Source of the DNA: Martinezella lusitana
GTDB lineage: Bacteria; Pseudomonadota; Alphaproteobacteria; Rhizobiales; Rhizobiaceae
Direction of reading: 5' to 3'
NCBI RefSeq assembly: GCF_016901135.1
Contig: NZ_JAFEVL010000003.1
Coordinates: 310,001-374,000, forward strand
DNA: 64,000 nt
Below are positions 1-8,607 of the stretch, piece by piece. The notes beneath the pieces were generated by a model, which did no database searches, was not told where the DNA came from, and saw only the letters and a list, made by a program, of their open reading frames with translations. How positions within the stretch are numbered: position 1 is the stretch's first letter; each line of letters begins with the position of its first letter. Both the position numbers and the translations under genes were made by a program.

Positions 1-2
1 CG

Positions 3-233
3 AAGGCGCAGGACATCGCGCTCAAACCCGGCGACCGCGTCCGCGTCGGCACGCCGGGCGGCGGCGGCTACGGCGATCCGCTGACACGCGATCCAAAAGC
101 GGTGAGCGAAGATGTGCGGCTCGGTCGTTATACGACGGCGGAAGCGCTCGATCTCTTCGGCGTTGTCGTGACGGCGGATTGCCATTCGGATACGACCGCC
201 ACCGAACGAGCCCGCGCCAGCCGCAAGGCATAG
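3..233 (+). CDS. Hydantoinase B / oxoprolinase family protein, C-terminal end only
   Basis: The reading frame is open from the left edge and stops with TAG at 231-233, giving the last 76 residues of a larger protein. It contains GDRVRVGTPGGGGYGDP, the glycine-rich segment close to the C-terminus of hydantoinase B (HyuB) proteins, followed by a short variable tail. HyuB works with HyuA in ATP-dependent opening of hydantoin or 5-oxoproline-like rings in the cytoplasm. The substrate cannot be told from this fragment. The next gene starts 42 bases downstream on the same strand and could be co-transcribed. Confidence 0.8.
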   Translation, partial: KAQDIALKPGDRVRVGTPGGGGYGDPLTRDPKAVSEDVRLGRYTTAEALDLFGVVVTADCHSDTTATERARASRKA

Positions 234-275
234 ACTAGCCGCGATCGAGAAAAGAAAGATCTGGGAGACAAGAGC

Positions 276-1457
276 ATGAGCCGCGAGATTTTCGACTGGG
301 CCGATCCGTTCCGGCTGGTGGAGCAGCTGAGCGATGAAGAACGCATGGTGCTGGACACCGCCCATTCCTATGCGCAGGAGAAGCTCAGCCCCCGCGTGCT
401 CGAAGCCTTCCGCCATGAAAAGACCGATCCGACGATCTTCCGCGAGATGGGCGAGCTCGGCCTGCTCGGGCCGACGATTGCGCCGGAGTATGGCGGCGCC
501 GGCCTCGGCTATGTCGCCTATGGCCTGATCGCCCGCGAGGTGGAACGGGTCGACAGCGGCTATCGCTCGATGATGAGCGTACAGTCCTCGCTCGTCATGG
601 TGCCGATCGATGCTTTCGGCTCGGAAGCACAGAAGCAGAAATATCTGCCGAAGCTCGCCACTGGCGAATGGATCGGCTGCTTCGGCCTCACCGAACCGAA
701 CCACGGCTCCGATCCCGGCTCGATGGTGACGCGGGCAAAGAAGGTCGATGGCGGCTATAGCCTCACCGGCGCCAAGACCTGGATTTCGAACGCACCGATC
801 GCCGATGTCTTCGTCGTCTGGGCCAAGACCGAGGACGGCGTCATCCGTGGCTTCATCCTCGAAAAGGGCTGGAAGGGACTGTCGGCACCGGCCATCCACG
901 GCAAGGTGGGCTTACGCGCCTCGATCACGGGCGAAGTCGTCATGGACAATGTCTTCGTGCCGGAAGAAAACCTGCTGCCCAATGTTTCCGGCCTCAAAGG
1001 CCCGTTCACCTGCCTCAATTCGGCGCGCTTCGGCATTGCCTGGGGTGCGCTCGGTGCTGCCGAGGATTGCTATGCCAAGGCGCGGCAATATGTGCTCGAC
1101 CGCAAGCAGTTCGACCGGCCGCTTGCCGCCAACCAACTGATCCAGAAGAAGCTCGCCGACATGGTGACCGAGATCACGCTCGGCCTGCAGGGCTGCCTGC
1201 GTCTCGGCCGCATGAAGGAAGACGGCCATCCGCCTGTGGAGCTGACGTCGATCCTCAAGCGCAACAGCTGCGGCAAGGCGCTCGACATCGCCCGCGCCGC
1301 CCGCGACATGCTCGGCGGCAACGGCATCTCCGACGAGTTCGGCATTGCCCGCCATCTCGTCAACCTCGAAGTGGTCAACACCTATGAGGGAACCCACGAC
1401 ATCCACGCCCTCATCCTCGGCCGCGCCATCACCGGCATCGCCGCTTTTTCGAATTGA
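276..1457 (+). CDS. gcdH: Glutaryl-CoA dehydrogenase-like acyl-CoA dehydrogenase
   Basis: This is a 393-residue cytoplasmic FAD enzyme of the acyl-CoA dehydrogenase superfamily, of normal length. The flavin and substrate region contains [15 protein letters not shown], and the C-terminus has [18 protein letters not shown], with the predicted catalytic base Glu371 in YEGT; both are characteristic of glutaryl-CoA dehydrogenases. The family dehydrogenates and decarboxylates glutaryl-CoA to crotonyl-CoA in lysine, tryptophan or aromatic-acid breakdown. GGGAG at 263-267 lies 8 bases before the ATG. The downstream MarR regulator and ABC importer suggest a catabolic locus, but the imported compound is unknown. 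Another short acyl-CoA substrate is possible. Confidence 0.85.
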   Translation: MSREIFDWADPFRLVEQLSDEERMVLDTAHSYAQEKLSPRVLEAFRHEKTDPTIFREMGELGLLGPTIAPEYGGAGLGYVAYGLIAREVERVDSGYRSMMSVQSSLVMVPIDAFGSEAQKQKYLPKLATGEWIGCFGLTEPNHGSDPGSMVTRAKKVDGGYSLTGAKTWISNAPIADVFVVWAKTEDGVIRGFILEKGWKGLSAPAIHGKVGLRASITGEVVMDNVFVPEENLLPNVSGLKGPFTCLNSARFGIAWGALGAAEDCYAKARQYVLDRKQFDRPLAANQLIQKKLADMVTEITLGLQGCLRLGRMKEDGHPPVELTSILKRNSCGKALDIARAARDMLGGNGISDEFGIARHLVNLEVVNTYEGTHDIHALILGRAITGIAAFSN

Positions 1458-1484
1458 GGCCGGCTTTGCGATCACGATTGGCCT

Positions 1485-1520
1485 GAAAAAAGGAGATGCT
1501 ATCGAGCGATGGCATCTCCT
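1485..1520 (-). terminator. Rho-independent terminator of the MarR gene
   Basis: AGGAGATGC at 1491-1499 pairs with GCATCTCCT at 1512-1520. The inner bases also pair, giving a stem of about 14 bp with one G-T pair and a tiny loop. Six A residues at 1485-1490 become a T run on the minus strand directly after the stem. The terminator therefore serves the leftward gene ending at 1527. On the plus strand no T run follows. Confidence 0.85.
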
Positions 1521-1526
1521 ACCGGT

Positions 1527-2012
1527 CTATTTCTCCGGCGCGTTCGATGATTTGTCATCATGATAGTTCAGGATGCGGCGCAGCAGATAAAGCAGGGCCA
1601 CTCTTTCGGCGGGATTGAGGTCAGCCATCGTCAACTCACTGATGAGGCGGGCGGCCGGTATCATTTCCTCCAGCAGCTGCTCCGCGGCCGGCGTCAGGGA
1701 CATGATGATCTTGCGTCCGTCCTGCTCATCCCCGGAAGTCGTGATTAGACCTCGTGCGGACAGTCGTTCGATGATGCCCCTGATCGTGCCTTGATCGACG
1801 GCCGTGGCCTTCACGAGTTCGGTCTGGGAACTGGGCCCGTGATCGCGCAGCGCACAGAGGGTGACGAACTGCACGGAGGTCAGATTGGGATCGGAGGCGT
1901 TTTCCTGGAAGATGGAGAGATGACGTTGATACACCCTGCGCAGCAAGTGGCCCACTTGTTGCGTGACATCATAGTCGTCCGTATCCGGCCTATCGTGCTT
2001 CACATCAGCCAT
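1527..2012 (-). CDS. MarR family transcriptional regulator
   Basis: The 161-residue protein has the MarR plan: an N-terminal dimerisation helix, a winged helix at about residues 45-110 (LTSVQFVTLCALRDHGPSSQ, then QGTIRGIIERLSARGLI and a DGRK wing), and a C-terminal helix pair. MarR proteins are dimeric repressors released by small, often aromatic or acyl, ligands. The gene is divergent from the ABC importer starting at 2266 and convergent with the glutaryl-CoA-dehydrogenase-like gene. It probably controls the importer and perhaps itself; palindromic sites in the 253-base intergenic region support this. The ligand is unknown. Confidence 0.85.
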   Translation of the reverse strand: MADVKHDRPDTDDYDVTQQVGHLLRRVYQRHLSIFQENASDPNLTSVQFVTLCALRDHGPSSQTELVKATAVDQGTIRGIIERLSARGLITTSGDEQDGRKIIMSLTPAAEQLLEEMIPAARLISELTMADLNPAERVALLYLLRRILNYHDDKSSNAPEK

Positions 2013-2029
2013 CCGCTGCCAAGATTAGT

Positions 2030-2144
2030 GTGTACACGCGAATTTCCACGTTCTTGGAACGATTGGCAAGCTGGAAATGCGGGATTTTTGCGCATTTTTG
2101 CCTAAAAAATACACACAGAAAGATCTTGCATTTATAGTGAACAC
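2030..2144. promoter_or_regulatory. Candidate MarR operator pair between divergent genes
   Basis: GTGTACAC, a perfect 8-bp palindrome, lies at 2030-2037, and the near copy GTGAACAC lies at 2137-2144, both between the MarR gene and the divergent ABC importer. The intervening DNA is AT-rich and suitable for overlapping promoters. MarR dimers bind short palindromes in such positions. The assignment is inference only. Confidence 0.35.
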
Positions 2145-2265
2145 ACCAGATCATACCTTCAGGCGACAAGCTATGGATCGCGATTGCACGCGCTCGAAAT
2201 TCGATGCCGCCGATGACGTGCCGTAATAACAAGAATCAAAACAGATCAATCCAGAGAGGACGGAA

Positions 2266-3453
2266 ATGAGAGGACTTTTTGCGATTATGGGTACGGCCCT
2301 TTGTCTGGCGGCCGGGACACAAGCGATGGCCGGCGAGATCAAGGTCGGCGAGATCAACAGCTATTCTGCCCTTCCCGCGTTTACCGACCCTTACAAGAAG
2401 GGCTGGCAGCTGGCGCTTGACGAGATCAATGCGGCGGGCGGCATCAACGGCGACAAGCTCGTGATCATTTCCAAGGATGACGGCGGCAAGCCCGGCGACG
2501 CACTGACAGCCGCCAACGAGCTGGTCGCAAAGGAAGGGGTCGTCATGATCTCCGGTTCCTTCTTTTCGAATGTCGGCATGGCGGTTGCTGATTTCGCCAA
2601 GCAGAAGAAGGTCTTTTACCTGGCCGGAGAGCCGTTGACCGACGCGATGATCTGGTCGAAGGGGAATGACTATACTTTCCGGCTGCGCCCGCCGAACTAC
2701 GTGCAGGCCGCCATGCTGGCGCAGGAAGCCGCCAAGCTGCCGGCGAAGCGCTGGGCGACCATCGCACCGAACTATGAATACGGACAAAGCGCCGTGGCTG
2801 TGTTCAAGGAACTGCTCCAGAAGGCCCGGCCAGACGTTGAGTTCGTCGCCGAGCAATGGCCGCCGCAAGGCAAGATCGATGCCGGTTCCGTGGCGCAGGC
2901 CATCGAGGCCGCCAAGCCGGATGCGATCCTCAACGTCGAGTTCGGCGCCGATCTGGTGAAGCTGGTGCGCGAAGGCACGACCCGCGATCTCTTCAAGGGC
3001 CGCTCGGTCGTTTCCTTCCTGACCGGCGAGCCGGAATATCTCGATCCGCTGAAGACCGATACGCCGGAAGGGTGGATCGTGACGGGCTATCCCTGGTATT
3101 CCGTCGACACACCCGCGCACAAGGCCTTTCTTGACGCTTACCAGAAGCGCTACAACGACTATCCCCGCCTCGGCTCGGTGGTCGGCTATTCGCTGGTCAA
3201 GTCGATGGCCGCCATTCTGACCAAGGCGAAGTCGACCGACACGGACGCGCTGATTGCCGCCGCCAAGGGTATTTCGGTCGACACGCCGTTCGGTCCGATC
3301 ACCTATCGTGCCGCGGATCACCAATCAACGCTCGGCGCCTTCATCGGCAAGACCGCTCTCAAGGACGGGAAAGGCGTGATGGTCGATTTCCAGTACCACA
3401 ACGGCAGCGAATTCCTGCCGAGCGAGGCCGACGCCGCCAAGCTCCGCCCCTAG
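2266..3453 (+). CDS. Branched-chain amino acid-type ABC transporter substrate-binding protein
   Basis: The 395-residue precursor begins with a signal peptide (MRGLFAIMGTALCLAAGTQA, probable cleavage after AMA at about residue 22). The mature part, starting EIKVGEINSY, follows the two-lobed periplasmic binding fold of the Leu/Ile/Val family, including AANELVAKEGVVMISGSFFS in the N-lobe. It captures a small solute in the periplasm and delivers it to the permease-ATPase complex encoded next. The ATG is preceded by GAGAGGACGGAA. Family I binding proteins take amino acids, aromatic acids, amides or urea; the link with the glutaryl-CoA-type enzyme would fit an aromatic or dicarboxylic compound, but this is inference. 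Confidence 0.88.
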   Translation: MRGLFAIMGTALCLAAGTQAMAGEIKVGEINSYSALPAFTDPYKKGWQLALDEINAAGGINGDKLVIISKDDGGKPGDALTAANELVAKEGVVMISGSFFSNVGMAVADFAKQKKVFYLAGEPLTDAMIWSKGNDYTFRLRPPNYVQAAMLAQEAAKLPAKRWATIAPNYEYGQSAVAVFKELLQKARPDVEFVAEQWPPQGKIDAGSVAQAIEAAKPDAILNVEFGADLVKLVREGTTRDLFKGRSVVSFLTGEPEYLDPLKTDTPEGWIVTGYPWYSVDTPAHKAFLDAYQKRYNDYPRLGSVVGYSLVKSMAAILTKAKSTDTDALIAAAKGISVDTPFGPITYRAADHQSTLGAFIGKTALKDGKGVMVDFQYHNGSEFLPSEADAAKLRP

Positions 3454-3592
3454 CGGAACCGTCAAAGACCGGCGGTCGCGGCTTCATGCCCTTCCGCCGG
3501 CAAAACGGACATGCATTTCGTCATAACGCATCGCGCCGGCGTTCGCTCCGTGGATCGAATGCCACCCTTGTTAAATGGGCAGGGAGCCTACG

Positions 3593-5488
3593 TTGGACCT
3601 TTATCTTCTGCAGTTCCTGACCGGGCTTTCCAATGCCGCCTCGCTGTTCCTGGTCGCCTCCGGACTATCGCTGATCTTCGGCGTGACCCGCATCGTCAAT
3701 TTCGCCCATGGCGCCTTCTACATGCTGGGCGCCTATCTGGCCTATAGCCTGACGACCCGCTGGGAGAGCGCCTTCGGCTTCTGGGCAGCGCTGCTTGTCT
3801 CCGCCGCCATCGTCGCGGTCTGCGGTGCTCTGCTGGAAATCCTGCTGCTGCGACGCATCTACCGTGCTCCCGAACTGTTGCAGCTTCTGGCCACATTCGG
3901 CGTCACCCTCGTCGTCGAGGACGGCGTGCGACTGATCTGGGGACCGGAGGACCTCGTCGGGCCACGGGCACCCGGACTGTCCGGCGCCGTCCAGATTCTC
4001 GGCCGGCCCTTTCCAGCCTATGATCTCGTGCTCATCGCTCTCGGACCCGCCGTTCTCGGCATGCTGTGGCTGCTGCTGCACCGCTCGCGCTGGGGCATTC
4101 TGGTGCGCGCAGCCACCCAGGACCGCGACATGGTCAGCGCGCTCGGGGTGAATCAGAAATGGCTTTTCACCGGAGTCTTCGCGCTCGGCGTCTTCCTGGC
4201 TGCCTTCGGCGGCGGCCTGCAAATCCCGCGTGATGCCGTCACGCATTTCATGGATCTGTCCGTCATCACCGAGGTTTTCGTGGTGGTGGTGATCGGCGGG
4301 CTGGGCAGCATCGGCGGCGCTTTCCTGGCGGCCATCGTCGTCTCGGAGCTGAACGCCTTCGGTATCCTGGTGTTTCCGGGCATTTCCCTCGCGTTGATGT
4401 TCGTGGTTATGGCCGTCGTCCTTGTCCTGCGTCCCTGGGGCTTCTTCGGCAAGCCCCTGCCTGCCTCCCGCGCCGGCTATGCGGCAAGGACGACGTGGCG
4501 GCCACTTGGCCCGCGCAGCCGTGCTACCGCCGGCATACTCATCCTCAGCGCGATCCTGTTGCCACTGGTGCTCGGCAATTACGGCCTCGGTGTCGCGAGC
4601 GAAGTCCTGATCGCCGTGATCTTCGCCACCAGCCTTCAGTTCATGATGTCGGTGGGTGGGCTGGACTCCTTCGGTCATGCGGCGAGCCTCGGCCTCGGCG
4701 CCTATGGGGCGGCACTATCGGTCCAGTGGCTCGGTGCGCCGATGGAGCTTGCCCTCCTCATCGGACCCGTTGTTGCCGCTGCCATATCCCTCGTCTCGGG
4801 TTGGTTCTGCGTCCGGCTGTCCAACATCTATTTTGCCATGCTCACCTTGGCCTTCGCGCAGATCTTCTGGTCGATCGCCTACCAGTGGGTCGACGTGACA
4901 GGTGGCGACAACGGCATCGTCGGCGTCTGGCCGTCCGACTGGGCAAGCGGGCCCAAGGCCTTCTATTGGCTGACGCTCGCGGCGGTCGTCCTATCGGTCG
5001 GCTGCATCCGGTATCTGACCTTCGCGCCGTTCGGTCATGCCCTGAGGGCACTTCGGGATTCACCGCAGCGCGCGGCGGCAACCGGCATTCCGCGCCGCAC
5101 CGTCCAGCATACCGCATTCGTCGTGTCGGCCTTCTTTGCTGGGCTTGCCGGCTCGCTTCTGGCCTTTCAGAAGGGAAGCGTCTTTCCTGAGGTGCTCGGT
5201 ATTCCGATGTCGATCGACGGGCTCGTCATGGTCCTGCTCGGCGGTTTCGGTACGGTATCGGGAGGCATCGTCGGCGCAATCGTCTACAAGACCGCCTCGA
5301 TCTGGCTGATGAGCAACACCGATCTCTCCCGCATGATCCTCGGCGGCCTCATCATTCTCCTGGTCGTCGCATTTCCCGAGGGGATCGTCGGAACGCTGGG
5401 CCGAATATTGGGGACTCGCAAGCAACGGCTTCAGATCCTGCCGCAAACCCTTTCGCAACCGGCTGCCAAAATGGGGGATGCGCCATGA
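3593..5488 (+). CDS. Fused LivH-LivM-type ABC permease
   Basis: The protein is about 631 residues, twice the usual permease length. Residues up to about 290 resemble LivH (LIFGVTRIVNFAHGAFYMLG, then GGLGSIGGAFLAAIVV) and the rest resembles LivM (MMSVGGLDSFGHAASLGLG, and LLGGFGTVSGGIVGA near the end). Each half is a multi-span membrane domain. I place the start at TTG 3593 because AGGGAG at 3581-3586 is 6 bases upstream; an in-frame ATG at 3575 lacks a ribosome-binding site and would add six residues. The gene overlaps the ATPase gene by four bases (ATGA). The fusion gives a fixed 1:1 ratio of the two permease halves. Confidence 0.87.
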   Translation: MDLYLLQFLTGLSNAASLFLVASGLSLIFGVTRIVNFAHGAFYMLGAYLAYSLTTRWESAFGFWAALLVSAAIVAVCGALLEILLLRRIYRAPELLQLLATFGVTLVVEDGVRLIWGPEDLVGPRAPGLSGAVQILGRPFPAYDLVLIALGPAVLGMLWLLLHRSRWGILVRAATQDRDMVSALGVNQKWLFTGVFALGVFLAAFGGGLQIPRDAVTHFMDLSVITEVFVVVVIGGLGSIGGAFLAAIVVSELNAFGILVFPGISLALMFVVMAVVLVLRPWGFFGKPLPASRAGYAARTTWRPLGPRSRATAGILILSAILLPLVLGNYGLGVASEVLIAVIFATSLQFMMSVGGLDSFGHAASLGLGAYGAALSVQWLGAPMELALLIGPVVAAAISLVSGWFCVRLSNIYFAMLTLAFAQIFWSIAYQWVDVTGGDNGIVGVWPSDWASGPKAFYWLTLAAVVLSVGCIRYLTFAPFGHALRALRDSPQRAAATGIPRRTVQHTAFVVSAFFAGLAGSLLAFQKGSVFPEVLGIPMSIDGLVMVLLGGFGTVSGGIVGAIVYKTASIWLMSNTDLSRMILGGLIILLVVAFPEGIVGTLGRILGTRKQRLQILPQTLSQPAAKMGDAP

Positions 5489-6267
5489 CCCCACCGCTTC
5501 TGTCGGTATCGCATCTGAGCAAGAGTTATCAGGGCGTCAAAGCGGTCACCGACGTCTCCTTTTCGCTTACCCGTGGTGAGCTGATGGCGCTTATCGGCCC
5601 GAATGGCGCCGGGAAAAGCACCTGCTTCAATATGCTGAACGGGCAGATCAGGCCCGATGCCGGATCGGTGATCCTCGACGGCGTCAAGACATCGGGCCTC
5701 TCGCCTGCCAGGATCTTCCGCCTCGGCGTCGGCCGTACATTCCAGATCGCGGAAGTCTACCTGTCCATGACCGTTCGCGAGAATGTACAGGTGGCGATCC
5801 TGTCCCATGCCGGACATCTTTCCGGTTGGACCGGCTTCTTCGGGCGCCTGGACCGCAAATTTCGCCGCAAGGCCGAAGAGCTGATCGGCCTGATCGGTCT
5901 TGGCGACCAGGCCGATCGCGCCTGTCGCGAGCTTCCCTATGGCGACGTCAAGCGCCTCGAGCTTGCCATCGCGCTGGCCGGCGATCCGAAGCTGCTGCTG
6001 ATGGACGAACCGGCCGCCGGAATGGCCCCGCGGGAGCGCATCGAGCTGATGAAACTGACCGCCCGGATTGTCGAGGAAAGACAGATCGGCGTTCTCTTCA
6101 CCGAGCATGACATGGATATCGTCTTCGAACATGCGTCGCGGATTCTCGTGCTCAATCGCGGCACGATCATCGCGGAAGGAGCCCCCGAGGCGATCCGGGC
6201 CAATCCCGACGTCCAGGCCGTCTATCTCGGCTCCGGCCTGCTTTACGCCAACAGATCGGAGGGCTGA
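5485..6267 (+). CDS. livG: LivG-type ABC transporter ATPase
   Basis: This 260-residue cytoplasmic ATPase has Walker A GPNGAGKST at about residues 36-44, Walker B LLLMDEPAAGM at about 170-180, and a C-terminal BCA_ABC_TP_C-like tail. The signature motif is unusual: where LSGG is expected the sequence reads LPYGDVKRLELA, a form common in LivG proteins. It pairs with the LivF-type ATPase encoded next to power the fused permease. It starts inside the permease stop codon, so translation is coupled. The symbol names the family, not a proven amino acid substrate. Confidence 0.87.
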   Translation: MTPPLLSVSHLSKSYQGVKAVTDVSFSLTRGELMALIGPNGAGKSTCFNMLNGQIRPDAGSVILDGVKTSGLSPARIFRLGVGRTFQIAEVYLSMTVRENVQVAILSHAGHLSGWTGFFGRLDRKFRRKAEELIGLIGLGDQADRACRELPYGDVKRLELAIALAGDPKLLLMDEPAAGMAPRERIELMKLTARIVEERQIGVLFTEHDMDIVFEHASRILVLNRGTIIAEGAPEAIRANPDVQAVYLGSGLLYANRSEG

Positions 6268-6968
6268 TGCTGGAAATATCCCGTCTCAATAGCTGGTATG
6301 GACCCGCTCATATCCTGTTCGACGTGGAATTGCAGGTCGCCGAGGGCGAGGTGATCGCCCTGCTTGGCCGCAACGGCGCCGGCAAATCGACGACCTTCAA
6401 ATCGATCATGAGCCTGCTCATGTCGAAACAGGGGGAGGTCCGGTTTCGAGGAGAGGATATTTCCAGGCTTCCTCCGTTCGACATCGCCCGCCGGGGGCTC
6501 GGCTATGTGCCGGAAGACCGGCGCATCTTCACCGCCCTCACGGTGGAGGAAAATCTCGAAGTCGGACGGCAGGCGGGCCGAGACCAGCGCGCGGTGTGGA
6601 CGCCCGAGCGCATCTACGAGATCTTCCCGAACCTCGGCAACATGCGCAGGAGGCCGGCCGGCAACATGAGCGGCGGCGAGCAGCAGATGCTGACGATCGG
6701 CCGCACCCTCATGGGCAATCCCCATCTGATCCTGCTTGACGAACCATCCGAAGGGCTGGCGCCCAAGATCGTCGAGCAGATGGCGGATGCGATCCTCACG
6801 ATGAAGCGCGAGGGGCTATCCATCCTTTTGTCGGAACAGAACCTGCATTTCGCCCGGCTGATATCCGATCGCGCCTATATTCTGGAAAAAGGCGCAATCC
6901 GATATTCCGGCACCATTGCCGAACTCGAAAGCCGCGAGGATATCCGGCAGGCCTATCTCGCAATGTAA
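6267..6968 (+). CDS. livF: LivF-type ABC transporter ATPase
   Basis: The 233-residue ATPase has Walker A GRNGAGKSTT at about residues 35-44, signature MSGGEQQML at about 134-142, and Walker B LILLDEPSEGLAP. Its length and motif set are those of LivF, the smaller ATPase of branched-chain-type importers. The ATG overlaps the last base of the preceding stop. It closes the four-gene importer operon, and a roughly 390-base gene-free stretch follows. No terminator with a T run is obvious after it. Confidence 0.87.
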   Translation: MLEISRLNSWYGPAHILFDVELQVAEGEVIALLGRNGAGKSTTFKSIMSLLMSKQGEVRFRGEDISRLPPFDIARRGLGYVPEDRRIFTALTVEENLEVGRQAGRDQRAVWTPERIYEIFPNLGNMRRRPAGNMSGGEQQMLTIGRTLMGNPHLILLDEPSEGLAPKIVEQMADAILTMKREGLSILLSEQNLHFARLISDRAYILEKGAIRYSGTIAELESREDIRQAYLAM

Positions 6969-7279
6969 TGGGCGAATGCGGGTCGAAAGAGAGGATCGAT
7001 GATCCGCACTTTGTCATACAAGGTGGGCAGCACGGCTGAGATTGTAGGCGAAAACCAAATTAAATTATCTAGGATTGAACGCCTTGGGGGTGCTTGCCGA
7101 CGTTTCATCCTTCAAACTGGCCTAGGCGATCATGCGATCCAGGCCAGCGCCAGTTCAGATCCGGTATGGCAGCGGACCATATCGACAATGTATTTTACCA
7201 ATCATCGATCTCGATTCTGGGTGTGAAAACGCCGGGCAAGCAGCAATAGAAAATAATTTCTATAAAAATAGTAGATTAC

Positions 7280-7297
7280 AGAAAGACAGGTCTTTCT
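7280..7297. promoter_or_regulatory. 18-bp perfect inverted repeat upstream of the flavin oxygenase operon
   Basis: AGAAAGAC and GTCTTTCT are exact inverted 8-bp arms separated by AG. The repeat is 65 bases before the ATG at 7363, with an AT-rich TATAAA at 7261-7266 just upstream. It is the only strong structure in the gene-free stretch 6969-7362 and is probably the operator of the operon. The TetR regulator encoded at the operon's end is a candidate binder. No other gene or RNA is apparent in this stretch. Confidence 0.5.
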
Positions 7298-7362
7298 CTC
7301 TCACAGTGCGCTCCTCTAAGGTTCAGGCATGATGTGCTGGACAGCGCGAGAGAGGAAAAACA

Positions 7363-8463
7363 ATGCCGACCGAATTCATCAGCGTTACGTTCCCGAACCC
7401 CTCGACCGAAATCGATCCATTGCCAAATCCAGCAATAGATCCCCGGTTTCTGGTGCGCTATGCGCGATCACTCGATGAGTACGGCTTCAACTATACCTTG
7501 ATCCCCTACGATTCTTCATCGTTCGATCCCTTTACGATCGGCGCGACGGTCGCGGCCAACACGAAGAACTTAAAGATCATCATCGCGTTGCGCCCCAATA
7601 CACTCTATCCGACGGTGGCGGCAAAGGCGCTCGCAACACTCGACCAACTGAGCGAGGGGCGTGTCGTCGTTCATTTCATCGCCGGCGGCAGCGACGAGGA
7701 ACAGGCCCGCGAAGGCGACTTTCTGACAAAACAACAGCGCTATGAGCGGCTGGAAGAATATATCCACATTCTGCGCCGTTCCTGGCAATCGGCAGAACCC
7801 TTCGATTTCGACGGGAAATACTACCAGTTCAAGCAATTCCGCAACGCGGTCCGACCGATCAGCGGCACCATTCCGGTGTCGGTCGGCGGGTCGTCCGACG
7901 ATGCCTACCGCATTGGTGGAGCACTCGCCGATATTTTCGGGCTGTGGGGCGAGCCGCTCGCCGAGACGCGGCAGCAGATCGATCGCATCCATGCCGAAGC
8001 CAAGCGCGCCGGACGCAGCGATCGACCGCGTATCTGGGTGACCTTCCGGCCGATCGTTGCGGAGACGGATGAACTGGCCTGGGCGAAAGCACACCGTGTG
8101 CTCGAGGCATTGAAGGAAAACCGCGCCAAGGGTCTCGGCAAAGCACCGGCCTCTGCGGCGGCGCCGCAAAATGCCGGTTCGCAGCGCCTGCTTGAGATCG
8201 CGGCGCGCGGCGACATCCACGACCGGGCGCTCTGGTATCCGACCGTGACGGCGACCAATGCCCGCGGAGCATCGACCGCGCTTGTCGGATCACCGCAAAC
8301 GATCGCCGACTCGCTTCTGGACTATGTCGATCTCGGTGCCGATCTCATCTCGATCCGCGGCTACGATAACTTCAACGATGCGATCGACTATGGCCGCTAC
8401 ATTCTTCCGCTGGTCAGGTCGGGCCTGCGAGAGCGGGCAGAAGGTCAGCGCCAGGTCGCCTGA
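7363..8463 (+). CDS. LLM-class flavin-dependent monooxygenase, SsuD-like
   Basis: The 366-residue protein follows the luciferase-like TIM-barrel pattern: an N-terminal strand with VTFPNPSTEID, LKIIIALRPNTLYPTVAAKA, then SEGRVVVHFIAGGSDEEQ and the YERLEEYIHILRRSW segment. It resembles the alkanesulfonate monooxygenase SsuD and its relatives, which use reduced FMN and oxygen to cleave C-S or related bonds. No flavin reductase is encoded in the operon, so reduced FMN would come from elsewhere. GAGAGGAAAAACA precedes the ATG. It heads an operon with a second flavoprotein and an ABC importer. The substrate is unknown; sulfonate, sulfone or thioether chemistry is the first guess. Confidence 0.85.
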   Translation: MPTEFISVTFPNPSTEIDPLPNPAIDPRFLVRYARSLDEYGFNYTLIPYDSSSFDPFTIGATVAANTKNLKIIIALRPNTLYPTVAAKALATLDQLSEGRVVVHFIAGGSDEEQAREGDFLTKQQRYERLEEYIHILRRSWQSAEPFDFDGKYYQFKQFRNAVRPISGTIPVSVGGSSDDAYRIGGALADIFGLWGEPLAETRQQIDRIHAEAKRAGRSDRPRIWVTFRPIVAETDELAWAKAHRVLEALKENRAKGLGKAPASAAAPQNAGSQRLLEIAARGDIHDRALWYPTVTATNARGASTALVGSPQTIADSLLDYVDLGADLISIRGYDNFNDAIDYGRYILPLVRSGLRERAEGQRQVA

Positions 8464-8485
8464 AGACAAAGCATACATCCGGTGA

Positions 8486-8510
8486 GCCCTCCGCCCCAGA
8501 GGCGGCGGGC
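8486..8510 (+). other. Intercistronic GC-rich hairpin
   Basis: GCCC-T-CCGCC at 8486-8495 pairs with GGCGG-C-GGGC at 8501-8510, with one internal mismatch and a five-base loop. No T run follows, so it is unlikely to be an efficient terminator. It may stabilise the upstream monooxygenase message or attenuate readthrough into the gene at 8608. Confidence 0.5.
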
Positions 8511-8607
8511 CTAACCCTCCTCACCCCGATATTCGGACCAGACTTCAGAGCATGGTGAAGGCCGGTGCCGGCTGCCGCTCATCTTTCAATCGGAAAGGCT
8601 TTTCCAG

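Noticed and set aside
2236-3324. 362-codon minus-strand open frame opposite the importer binding protein
   Set aside because: It is a shadow of the gene at 2266-3453, without domains.
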